From: Amyelois transitella
Lineage: Eukaryota > Arthropoda > Insecta > Lepidoptera > Pyralidae
Reading direction: 5' to 3'
NCBI RefSeq assembly: GCF_032362555.1
Contig: NC_083520.1
Location: forward strand, 2,728,001-2,792,000
DNA: 64,000 nt
In this document: positions 12,762 through 24,400 of the stretch, piece by piece
How positions within the stretch are numbered: the first letter of the stretch is position 1
Layout of the letters: every line of letters starts with the position of its first letter
The notes under the pieces: generated by a model
Databases searched by the model: none
What the model was told of the DNA's origin: nothing
The model's input: the letters and a program-made list of their open reading frames with translations, nothing else
Program-made: the position numbers and the translations under genes

Positions 12762-15145
12762 TTAGAATTTGCACTGTTTGTATCTGTCGAGCCACCGCAA
12801 GCCGCCGACGGTGAGGTAGAGCGGCATTGAGCACGCGGCGCCGCCGTGGTAGTTGATCATCATGTAGTCGTAGCAGTTGGTAACACCGTCGTTGTTGCAG
12901 TCCTGAAATGTTCCAGCGATGATGTCAGTTTAAGAACTAAGTGTGTGTGGTGGCTATTTCTGGGCATGTAGGTACTGAGCCGATCAAATTGAAATAATTT
13001 GTTTTAGTAGTGCCGTGTGGTTCCCGGCACCAGTAGAAAAAATAATAGGACCACTCCGTCTCTTTCCCAAGGATGTCGTAAAAGGCGACTAAGGGATAGG
13101 CTTAGGTATATACCTGGGTTTCTTCTTTTAGGCGACGGGCTAGCAACCTGTCACTTTATATGAATCTCAATTCTATCTATAAGTAAGCCACACAGCTGAA
13201 CGTAGCCTTTCAGGATTTTCAAGACTATTGGCTCTGTCTAGCCCTGTGTATGTATGTATGTATATTTTTATATAATAGTAATTTTAAACAGAAAAGTAGT
13301 TTGTATAAAAAAGGGAGGAACCAATTAATTACAGTTGAGTGGGCTTTCGCCTCTTAGTTATAATTAACCTTTTTTGATCATTAACTTGCTGTGGGCTAAA
13401 GAAATCAGAATATAAAAGGTACATAAAGGATGCTTTGTAGAATTCTACATTTCAACAATTCGCTAAAGACTCAACTCGGTGGTACTTACGTCTAGGGAGG
13501 GCAATATACAGTAGTATACTATAATGCAGTACTTTTACGAAAACTTAGACTTACTTTCCCGAACTTTGCCATGTAGCTCTCCACTATTCTTATCGAACAG
13601 TAGTAATCACGCGCACAGTCTTGAAATGCTGAAAATGATAGCCCGAAGTTAAAATAGATGAAAAGGTGACTGGTTGATTCTAATAAAATTACAGGTAGGT
13701 AAATCTACTTTTATTATACCATGGGTATTTTTTTTACCAAAATCTTATTTATGGTCTTCTCCATAATTTAAGCAATACGAAACGCCAAAAAAAAAAACTA
13801 GTGACATTAAGGAACCTTCACTCCTATTTGGAACAAATGGTAACTTGGACTACCCATCTTCCAAACGTTTGTCAATACGTAGAATTTTGAGATTTACGAT
13901 AATTGACCTAAGTAGGATTAAATTAGGTTATAATCGCTCTTGTTTTCCCAAATTCACACGAAAAAGCTGAAGAGAAATAACAGAAGTCACTTTCAGTACA
14001 GTTAGCACTATCGTCTGGGAACGTGGATTTCCAGACGTCTACCCAGTAGGCACTAGAGATGTAAAAAGCTTCGCAGTGACATGGGTAATCCCAGTAGTCT
14101 ATAGAGATGTAGAATAAGTCGTCTTGCTCCTCCTTTTTCTTAATTTTCAGGCATGTTGACCCCTGGCAGAACCTAGTTTCAATTAAGACCAAATGCACCT
14201 TCAGTCCTGTTAGCATCATCGTCTGGTAGCGTGGGTTTCCCGGCGTCCACCTAGTAGACACTAGAGTTACATGGGCTTTCCCAGGAGTCCATAGAGATGT
14301 AGAACAGGTCGACTTGCTCCTCCTTTTCCTTAATTTTCAGGCATGTTGACCCCTGGCAGAACCTAGTTTCAATTAAGACCAAATGCACCTTCAGTCCTGT
14401 TAGCATCATCGTCTGGTAACGTGGGTTTCCCGGCGTCCACCCAGTAGACCCTAGAGATGTAGAAGGGCCCGCAGTACCCCCCACTGCAGCCATGGGACAT
14501 GTCGCAGCCCACCACGTGGCAGAGGCAGCGGAAACATGCCTCGTTCAGGTTGGAGATGTGCACGCCTTGAAGATGGATAAAAAAAAAGAAAATCTTTATT
14601 TGTATGATGAAGATGGATTATTAATTTGTTGTTGGGTTCTTGTCTATTTTTATTTTAAAAAAGTTCGATGTTTATTAAAGAATATTATTTAAAATATATA
14701 TTAACGTTGGTAGTGTGAGAATGCCTTGCGATCCCACGATGCCCTCAAAATGGAAGAGACGCAATGGAGAGGTTTTAGTGGGTAGGTTGGCACGCTAGGT
14801 GCCAGTAGTCCCACACTCTTTTGAGTGAAGATCCGGGGGTCGTCCGTAAATGGGATTTCCCATACGACTACCAAAAACAGGTATAAGATCAACATGCGAC
14901 ACCCAATAAAAAAAATCAGAAAAGTAAACTTTTCGTTATAATAAGAATCAACAAACTTGAAAAAATCGAACAGAATTTTGATTTTTAGAAACAAAATCGA
15001 ACAGAATTTTGATCATCGAATGAGGTTTCGTTACAAGTATAAATAACCTCATTTGATGAACAAAATTATTTACTTGATGAAATAACTTACCACAAACATT
15101 CACTAAATAAATCCAAATGCACACTATAAAACACTCGAAACGCAT
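12762..15145 (-). CDS. i-type lysozyme (destabilase family), gene 2
   Basis: Four exons on the minus strand: 15091-15145, 14389-14565, 13555-13628 and 12762-12902 (intron phases 1,1,0), giving 148 residues. The N-terminus MRFECFIVCIWIYLVNVCG is a signal peptide. The rest is a cysteine-rich destabilase domain: ACFRCLCHVVGC, YCGPFYISRVYWVDAGKPT, FQDCARDYYC, SYMAKFGKDCNNDGVTNCYD. i-type lysozymes are secreted and hydrolyse peptidoglycan or, in some members, isopeptide bonds. Judged by eye, the bivalve catalytic glutamate (C-x-x-E-S) is Val here, so classical muramidase activity is doubtful. N74-R-T is a possible N-glycosylation site. A TATA box lies at 15209-15214. Decayed copies of the exon 2 3' half lie in intron 2. 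It is paralogous to the gene at 18469-25867. Confidence 0.88.
13010..13264 (+). repeat. TATG-tailed short element, near full length
   Basis: It runs from GTGCCGTGTGGTTCCCGGCA to a (TATG)n tail. It sits in intron 3 of lysozyme gene 2, antisense to the gene. All diagnostic blocks are present, with moderate divergence. Confidence 0.85.
13989..14340 (-). pseudogene. Two vestigial duplicates of the 3' half of lysozyme 2 exon 2
   Basis: A 190-bp unit at 14151-14340 repeats the block beginning at 14341, which includes the 3' half of exon 2 and the start of intron 2. About 100 bp (14169-14270 against 14359-14460) match with only three or so differences. A second, more diverged unit covers 13989-14150. 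On the minus strand they read FYIS..., VDAGKPTLPDDDANRTE with a stop ahead of VDAG in the first, and AFYISSAYWVDVWKSTFPDD in the second. Both lack the cysteine-rich 5' half of the exon and a convincing acceptor, so they look like dead partial exons inside intron 2 rather than alternatives. Confidence 0.8.
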
Positions 15146-15208
15146 ATTTCAGTCTGTTTTTTCAACTAATAATTTACTAATTTAATTTAACAGTCCTCTT
15201 CCTGCTTG

Positions 15209-15214
15209 TTTATA
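15209..15214 (-). promoter_or_regulatory. TATA box of lysozyme gene 2
   Basis: On the minus strand GGCTTATAAACA lies about 64-70 nt upstream of the ATG, leaving room for a start site near 15182. Lysozyme gene 1 has a similar GCTTATAAG at a comparable distance, which supports the call. Confidence 0.6.
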
Positions 15215-15505
15215 AGCCAAAATCATTTCCCATGTCCCATTATTCCACAAAACTACAATTAAATTGAGCATTTGACCACTGACGCGGATGCCCAGTGCTT
15301 TACTGACTATTACGTAAATAAACTATGTATCATTATTCATAGAAGCGACTCCAAAAAAACCGCGCAAAAAATCATATTTATTAGTAAAAGATAACCTCTA
15401 ACCGTCTACGTACAGATTTACAATTAGATGTGCTTTTGATTGTTTAAGTTTCATGGTCAGTGTTTGTCAATGTTTGTATCGTATGATCTATCTTAGTAGG
15501 TACTC

Positions 15506-15690
15506 ATACATACATACATATGATCACGTCTATATCCCTAGCGGGGTAGACAGAACCACCGGTCTTGAAAAGACTGACAGGCCACGCCAGCTGTTTGGTT
15601 TAGTGATAGAATTGATATTCACATAGTGACAGGTTGCTTGCTAGCCCATCGTCTAAAAGAGGAATCCCAGGTTTATAACCCTATCCCTAA
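15506..15690 (-). repeat. TATG-tailed short element, 5'-truncated
   Basis: It reads CATACATACATACATATG, then 'cacgtctatatccc' and 'ggggtagacag', through to 'taaccctatcccta'. The tail and the first two thirds (from the tail) are intact; the GTGCCG end is missing. Confidence 0.85.
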
Positions 15691-16384
15691 TTCACAGTGT
15701 TCGCGACTTCTACGTTCGTGGCGCACAACTACTTATTTCAAACTAAAGATTGCAATAAGGCAAAGTAAATTTTCTAGATATAAAAAAATCTGCCTATAGG
15801 TAAACTCATTTCTACACATTGAGAGCCACTGAGTTTAATCACAAGATGTAATGTCGTCAATGCTAATGCGTTTATCTGGAATAGTATCTCATATTCATGA
15901 GTAAGGCAGACTTGAACTTTAAGAATGACATCCGGGACATGATCTGGTCGTGTCCTGCTTGGCGTGTCATGTCATGTTCATGTCCTTTTGAGCTATTGTA
16001 CATACTAATTACCTTTAAGAACTAGTATGTAGGTATATTTATTTATAAAAAAATGTTTAAGTTTATTTTTATTGTATATTACTTAAAAGTAAACTTAACA
16101 CTCAAATTCTTTTTACCAACAACCTTAAAATAAATTTAAAACTCACACGCCGTCTTTAACGAATTTTTTAATAGATAGAGTTATTCAAGAGTAAGATGTA
16201 TCAATGCTAAACGTTCGAAGCCGGGGTGGGTCGCTAGTGTTATACTATTTATGTTTATCCAGCTTATTCATTTCATATATCGATATTCTGTGCCAGCCGA
16301 TGAGTTTATACAAAAATTTATGAAGAGTATTTATAGAAATTTCTGTAATTTTTTTAACATCTCTAGGCTATGCTATCTCTATGT

Positions 16385-16632
16385 ACATACATACATATAA
16401 CCACGTCTATATCTCTTGCGGGGTAGACAGAGCCAACAGTCTTGTAAAAACTGATAGGCCACGTTCAGCTATTTGGCTTTAAGATAGAATTGAGATTCAA
16501 ATAGTGTCACGTTGCTACCCCATCGCCTAAAAGATGATCTCAAGTTTATAAGCCTACCCCTTAGTCGCCTTTTACAATATCCATGCGAGAGAGATGGAGT
16601 GGTCCTTTTTTTCTATTGGTGCCGGGAACCCC
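16385..16632 (-). repeat. TATG-tailed short element, near full length
   Basis: It runs from 'catacatacatataaccacg' to 'ggtgccgggaaccc'. Only the outermost GTGCCG arm is lost. Confidence 0.85.
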
Positions 16633-16819
16633 TATGTAGGTATAGTCTAAAATAAAAATATGCACAATGTCACAAAAAGTGTTAACACGAAATATTTAAT
16701 ATATTCATCTCTTTATGGAAATAAGAGTGTGGGTGGGAAACATTCAATGATGCGGTCATATGACATCATATAACATTAAAACAAAATAGCATACATAGGT
16801 ACTATATATGCTATATACT

Positions 16820-17042
16820 ATATAATCACGTCTTTATCCATTACGGGGTAGACAGACCAATAGTTCCGCAAAGACTGAAATGCCATTCAGCTGTTCTTAT
16901 GGTTTAATGATGAAATCAAAATTCTAGTAGTGACAGGTTGCTAGTCCTTCGCCTAAAAGAAGAATCTCATATTTATAAGCCTATCCCTTAGCCACTTTTA
17001 ACGACATCCATGGGAAAGGGATGGAGTGGTCCTATTCTTTTA
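16820..17042 (-). repeat. TATG-tailed short element, both ends trimmed
   Basis: It reads 'tataatcacgtctttatcc' through 'gggaaagggatggagtggtc'. The CATA run and the hairpin end are missing. Confidence 0.8.
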
Positions 17043-17268
17043 CGTCTGTTAAAAAAATATTAATGTAATAAATCGTTTGTTAACCATGATTAAGGCTTCC
17101 TTGGGACATGGTTGCGAAGGTAGGTGGTTTAGATTATTTCATGCCCAAGTTCAACCGTGGTCATAGGCAGACCTCTTCTTTTCTTTTCTTTTTCCAGGGA
17201 CGCAAGCAGGACAAATGCTAGATTTTAATTGTATCACGTGAAAAACTATCGCTGTCTCATTTCACGTC

Positions 17269-17480
17269 ATCCTACTAATATTATAAATGCGAAAGTTTGT
17301 ATGTTAGGATGTCAGTATGGATGTTTCTTAATCTTTCACGCAAAACCTACTGAACCGATTACGATGAAATTTTGTATGTGGGTAGCTGAAGACCCAGAAA
17401 CATAGGCTACTTTTTATCCCAGAGTTTCCGCGGGATTGATAGGGTTTCCATGCGGACGAAGTCGCGGGCGGCGTCTAGTA
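17269..17480 (-). repeat. Dispersed lepidopteran repeat
   Basis: It begins 'cctactaatattataaatgc' and ends 'gacgaagtcgcgggcggcgt' followed by ctagta. Read in reverse it starts like the family at 32286 and 57491 (ctag...gcccgcgacttcgtcc) and ends ataatattag, but the middle differs. Class is uncertain. Confidence 0.55.
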
Positions 17481-18468
17481 TTAATATAATAAAACGAAAA
17501 AGCGATAGTGTTTCGCGCGAAATAAACGGCATCGCGTGTGCCTCGCTACGGGGGATGGAGTAGAAAAGTAAATAAAATAGTCGACTCACACTTAATTAAT
17601 TAGTCTTTATTTAAATGAAATTGTAAAACATACCTAAAAGTACACTATGTAGGTATAAATATCCATGTTGAGCATTTTCGTGTTTTCTGTAAGTATCTAA
17701 TTAAATATTTTAATATAATTACCTAAAGACTAGTTTTTTTTTATACTGCCAAAATTGAAGTTTAAATTTATATGAGAAAAGTAATTTCCCTGAATTATGG
17801 ATAGGTACAATAAATGGAAAATTTAAATATACGTTCTGCGTAAGACAATTTTCAATAACAACAATTTTTTTCTGCCATATAAAACTTTTCATTTGCTTAA
17901 TTTTAAATAATATTTGATAATAAATGAACACAGTTATTTCAAATACATATATGTGATTATAAGTTAGGTAGATACTAATATCTAGTATATTATCTTACTC
18001 TATTCGGAAATATCTAGCGGAAAATGCTACTACGAGATTCATGTTTTACGAGGCAGAGGATGATCGTTCCACTTAGTTTTTGTTGGATGCAAACGGCAAG
18101 AAATCGTTTAAAATAGAATTCTTACCACTTATTAAGAGGTAAGGTATTGTTATTATAAATTTATTTCAAAGGAATGTGTATGTAAACTTAAACCCCATAC
18201 AATAAAAATATGATTGACAAAGTAAGAGTATGTACAATTTGTAACATTTTTCAGATGATCCAAATTTAACTTTTTTCATTTTAAATTAAAGAACAGTATG
18301 TTAATTTAAAAATGGAAGAGCACCTAGCTCTTCCTCTTAGATATTTTTTTATAAAGTCAAGAAACTGAAATGCAAAGGCCGAAGGCGAGGATTGAGATTT
18401 TGTTATAAATTTGGACGGATAGTCGACTTGAACCCTCTGCCATTCCAATATCACGAGATCCTCTCATA

Positions 18469-21400
18469 TTAACCCTGCTGCTGCGCGACGATAGCCAAAC
18501 ATTGCTTGAACGTATTCACGTAGTTGAACGGAAGCTCTCCTGCGCATCCGTACCCGCCCTTCTTGTGGATCGCCATGTAATCGTAGCAGTCCACCACTCC
18601 GTCGCCGTTGCAGTCCTGAAATAAAAAAAAAAGTTAATGCAATGTGTGGAGTCTTTTAACCTGCAGGTGAGTGATTTTTTTACAGGGTTAACCAATACCT
18701 AGGTATTGTTGTAAGAATATTATTTTTCTTTGAGTGGGAAGTTAATTAAAGTAAGTTGTGGAAACGACATGGGGCAACAACGTATTATAATTGTATTTTA
18801 ATACTCTCAAGCCATCAAATAGATATTATCTGAAGCATGACTCACATAGCTAACACAACGGAAGCTTGAATAGTTTTTAAAAGACTTGGGAAAACATGAG
18901 CATTACTAACAGAAATTACGGAAATCCCAGTTTCAGTTTCTAACGTTGCCTCTTTATAGGTCTTCTAAATTTGATTCAGAAAAACACATTTCTAACAAAA
19001 TGGAAAACTCTAGTTGTAACTGCTCCAATATTCATAACTCCTCTCACAGAGATTTCTATTGTAAAAAGTGGCACCTTTGAACTACAATTTCTGTGTTAAA
19101 TGCTCCTGTATATTCTTTTGTGTACATAAATAAATAATATAATACATATATATTAACATCAATTTTTACGACGTCGTCGGATCGTCATATATTGTCTTTT
19201 AATAGCACACTAAAGTCAGTATTGTTTTGATATAAATGATGACGTCAGCACCGGACCTTGGTATGCAAATGTACATATTAACAATATACTATGGCCATAC
19301 ACACTACACAGCATCTTTACAGCAATATAATTCAACTTGTGGCCTTAATTCGGCTGTATATCTATACTAATATTATAAAGCAGAAGAGTTTGTTTTTTTG
19401 AACGCGCTAACGCTCACGAGACACACTCCGGAATTCTCTACAGACGAAGATGTAACCAGGATTAACGCCAGGAGAAAGAAAAAGGAGATTGAGATAGGCA
19501 TTTGAAGAACAAAAAAAAACACAATAGCTACAATAATACATCTACGTTATAAAAACACATACAATAATCGGAAATCATTCAACAGTCGCATTCTCAACGG
19601 CCACGAACAAAAGAAATGCAAATTTTGGCATTTAATGTGATGTCATTAAACATGGTCTGCATTCTCTAACCAGTTTTACTGCTCGTAACAAACAACACAA
19701 TTTTTATTTCTCTGGTCGTAATTCGTAAGTGTCATCCCAACAATATTCACGAATACAAATTACAATTCCTCGAAAAAGAGGTAAAAACAAAAGAACGGCG
19801 TAAAGTTACGCCTAAGGTTAGGTCATCCGTAATTTGTAAATTATTAATACGCTTCCTTCATCATTATTTCTTTATTAATATTAGGAAGTGAATATCTAAT
19901 TCCACAGAATAACTTAACTAAGTACTGACGTGAAACGGTCGCTTAAAAGTTCCGCTAAGTTGTAATAAGTACCTTCTAAGTAGCACTGAGGACCTCTGTT
20001 CTTCTTTATCAGAACAGTATCTTCTCTTCGTTTTTTTTTGTAAATACAGGAGTTCAAGACAGAGGTGGGAGAAAGGAGGAAAATAAGACATGTCAACGTT
20101 CGTCAAATACCCGCCAGAAATCAATTGGTAGAGTTTCATTTGTTTAACAGGGGAATAGGAATGTTTGTGTGTTTGTGTGTGTGTACGTGTGTGGAAGTAA
20201 TTACATACCTGAGCGAATTTCCTCATGTATCCTTGGACGGTGGCTGCAGCACAGTAGGGGTTGACAGTACAGCTCGAATATGCTGGAAAAATAACCAAAT
20301 ATAGTCGTTAATACCTTATCTGTCGTTTCTAATATTTAACAAGTATTAACAAGTCTTTCCTAATGCTTTTATAATCATGTTGTTTGAAATCGTCATAACA
20401 CTCATGACCTCGATTTTTCGGTAATTTTGTAAAATTTTACAAAATCTCTTGCTAATTTCTACAACATCATAACTACCCCCCTTTATCTCCTGTTTGAGTA
20501 TTCTTAATTGCACCTTCCACAACAATGTTTAGAGCCCGAAATCTATTGTTCGTCATTTTGTCTGTCTGTACCCGTTTTGTTTGGTCTTCGGTTTAGAGCA
20601 ACACAGGCTTCCGAGTCGGAACGCGTGTGCTCGAAGGTCTTCGGCATCACCACGGTATCACTTATCTGTATATAACAAATGTTCTATAGGAATGGTTCTG
20701 TGTTAAATTTACCTTCATTAGGTACCTTTATGTGATCTGCAGATATCGTAAAAGACTAAAACAAATGCACTAACAGTAAATATATTAAACAACAACAAGA
20801 ATTTTGTGCCGATGTTAGACATATAACCATGGGAATCTATTCTATGATGAGAGAAATATTGTTAATAGAACTCACCGTCAAAAGCATGAAAGCAGGTTGA
20901 CTAAGCAGATATACAAGGAGAGTGTGGAGGGAAAGGTCGGAGTGGGAAGACCTAGACGAACTTATCTTGATCAAATTAAGGACGTCCTGGTAAATGGTCA
21001 GGTCAAAAGTGCCCGAAACCGCCGTGCTTGCATGAAGAGAGTTATGAATGTGGATGAAGCGAAGGAAGTATGCAGAGATCGTGGCAGTTATACGTTCCAC
21101 TGAAAGAGGTAGTCTCTGCCTACCCCACCGGGAAGGCGTGATTTTATGTATGTATGCATGTATGTATGTGTGAACTCACCGTCAGGATGATCCACACTCA
21201 ACCCATCGATGGTAGGCTTGCCAGCATCAGCCCAGTACGGCCAGGTGATGTGGAACAGCCCGCAGTGGTCACCTTCACACATGGTGCCGACCTTGCAGCC
21301 TGACACGGCCTGGCAGATGCAGCCCAAGCATACATCTGTGACCGGCTGCGCGTTGCTTTTAGCCTCTGGAAGTTCGGCTGTGGAGAAAATATGAAGTTAT

Positions 21401-24400
21401 TTGGAGATTGCAAAACAAAAGGTTACTCTCTCGATATGAGATTATTATTGAAATTATTTTTGGAGATATCTAAAACAAAGGTTATTTACTGTCTTGACCA
21501 TCGGTGTGGTGCTTGCAGTGAAATATCGCAATTTCTGATTTTACAAAGAGGAAATAGAAGAAAGTATGAGGTGAAAACCAAAATGAAAACTCTTGTTTAT
21601 AAACAAGATGCAACAGTATGCACGCTGCTATTTAGGAGTAAAGAAGTCGTAATTTAGTCTATTAAGTGCCTAAGTACCCAATTTATTTAAAGTAAGTAAA
21701 ACACCTTCTAGTTCAGTACACTGCATTCACATTTATATGCAAAAAAAACCACGTGAATCACTGAAGGTTGTAACTTTGTATTCAATTGGCGGATGACGAC
21801 ATATTTATGTAAAATACATATAAATTTATTATGTATACCTAACTCTACCGGTCATTATCGAAGGTAGGTTATATATGGCACACTGGAGGTCAAGGTCCTC
21901 TGCAAAATATAATAAAAATACGTATATTTAACACCAGGATGTCTCTCTCAGTAATATTTACGTGTTTCCAGTGGCACCCTCCTCAGATATGATTGATAAA
22001 TAGATAGATCACTTATTCCTTAAAAATATGGTGATACAAGGTATTAAATATATACAGTAGGTACTATGTGAAACATACTCTGCCTTTTAGGCGTAGGAAT
22101 ATTTTATCTATTTTACTAAATAATATAATATATATAATACTACTATTTTAATAAACAAGAATATTCGCTTTTTTGTCTTTAGTTTTAAAACAATTGAACA
22201 ACGTATCATCTTTAACGAAGTCAAGCCAAATGTTTTTATAATTTTTTTTTTGTAATTTTTTTTTGGAAATACTAGTATTAATCCGATTTTTGAGATGTCA
22301 ACAAGTAAGTTGGTAAACAAAATATTATAGGTATGTCGTGTTGCGATATCTTTGAGGAAGAATTTAATCAATCGACCTTGGATGGTGATAGCTGTGGGCA
22401 AGATCAGGTTTGTTTGTGGTTAGGTCAATCTAATTAAAATACATTTGGTACATACCTACCTATCATGTTTTTGTAGATTAATCAAAAACTTCTGAAAACA
22501 CGTCCCTTCCCTATTTAAGCCTTTTAGTATTACTGCACAATCAGTTTCTGATGATTGGTAAAAATCAATGAGATGTTTTTATTTTAACCAGAGACTGCGA
22601 AGAAAATTAAATACTGTGTAATGTTACAATGCAATTTAATGTAGGTAATGTAACTTCTATCATTTATTTTTAGGCTTAGCATCCATAGAATTCAGAATGT
22701 AGGTATGTATTCTGTGGCAGCATTTAATAAGGTTTGAGGCTTAAGCCACAAAAGTATACTTAAGTACTATTTTCGTACTTCATACTGTAGACGAAAGTAT
22801 CGGTAGGTAGGTGGTAGAGGTACTTTTCTTTGGTGCCCACTGTACTTGAATAAATAGAAAATAACATTTCTTCCAACCTCACATTACAAGCAATAGAAGT
22901 ACCGGTGTTACTATGCGGTCTGGTTAGACTAGTTCGCTACAGGATCTTAGTTGAGAGGCTGGACCGACCGGATTCTTTTCACAGATGTCAATGTCATTAA
23001 TTATTCTGTTTATCTATAAGTTTTATATGTAACTAGCAAACTCGAAGAGGATTTTGTACAATAAAATAATTTAATTCGATTTAAAATTTAAGGTAGGTAA
23101 ATTGTTGACTTATGAACGAACCAGTTCGAATTCAGAGGTCAGTCGAGAGCAGAATACAGAGAGATTACATTTTCTGAGTTCTATGGCCGAGAGTCAATTT
23201 ATATGTGTAAAACTCTACCTTACCACTACAAGGATCGTGGTGGACCCCGGGCTAATCACAGAGGTGGTACAGATACAACCATGACACTAACATAAAGACT
23301 ATTACTGTATGTCAATAGGTCTGTGTCAATATGTCTACAATACAGACAAGCAACAATACCATCCTTTTAACGCAGTTAGGTAATAAGGTCCTCTCAACGC
23401 ATGCTCAGCAGAAAAGTAAATATGTGTGGGTTTGAAGACAAACATGTAATGACACAACTTTGGAGGTCAAGAATGCAATAGTGACTTCTGTATCTGAAGT
23501 CGTTGTCGCAACTACACAGGAAAAATGTTACATGATGATGAGTTAAAGAAAGAAATGACGATTGTCTAAAAAAAATCAGAAAATAACAGTGAAAATTACG
23601 TCAAAATCGGTTACGTGGTTGAAGAAGTAATAAAGTTCATAGGCGGAGAGCGACTATATTTAATACTAGGTGTGTAATGAAGGATATAGGTACTTATAAT
23701 CGGACTTGTTACTACCAATTACCAGTAGTAACCGAATATCTTCAATATGTACCTATCGTAGCCCGTGTATCGCCTTTACGTCCTTTCCCATTAGAGTTAC
23801 GATTTTAGCAAAATTGTTAACGTAGTTTTAAGTAACAATCATGATAATATTATGTCGTCATCAGTATAGCCCAAGTCATGCAAAGATCATGAGTTATGTT
23901 GTCTTGTCCTGTTATAATATGATATAATCATAAATCAATTACAAACACGCACAATGATGTGATCTGACATATTTATGATGAGGATAAAATATTTGCAATA
24001 GTAATAAACTACTTAATTCTAAAGAAAATAAAGGTTTTTGTAATGGAATCAACTAAACTGTACCTACCTACATGGGTAAGAAAATGCAGCGGACAAACAA
24101 ATCTCATGCAAAATAAGAAGAAAACATAAGACACTATTCTACTCGTATTATGTTACTGACAGTTTTTTAATAAGTACACACGGCTCAGGAGATACCTACT
24201 TAGGCCACCTCTCATAAACTGATCAATGCGAGGAGACACAGCTATCTTCTGAGCCCACTGTACTATATTCGCTTAAGTATTTGTAAAAATAGCTACATTT
24301 TAATAGTTGCAACTAATTAGCCGATCAGTGACATAGCTATTATGTTTACATCAATCGCACAACCACATTACGATAACGTGTGTAACATTAATTGTTGTCT

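Larger units (their letters stand above)
15250..18468. other. Intergenic region between the two lysozyme genes
   Basis: No exon was recognised. It contains three reversed TATG-tailed elements (15506-15690, 16385-16632, 16820-17042) and one other dispersed repeat (17269-17480). A minus-strand AATAAA (plus-strand TTTATT at 18160-18165) is a likely polyadenylation signal for lysozyme gene 1. Confidence 0.6.

Noticed and set aside
13923-14261. 112-codon minus-strand frame as a separate cysteine-containing gene
   Set aside because: It runs through the duplicated exon remnants of lysozyme 2 partly in the wrong frame; explained by the duplication.
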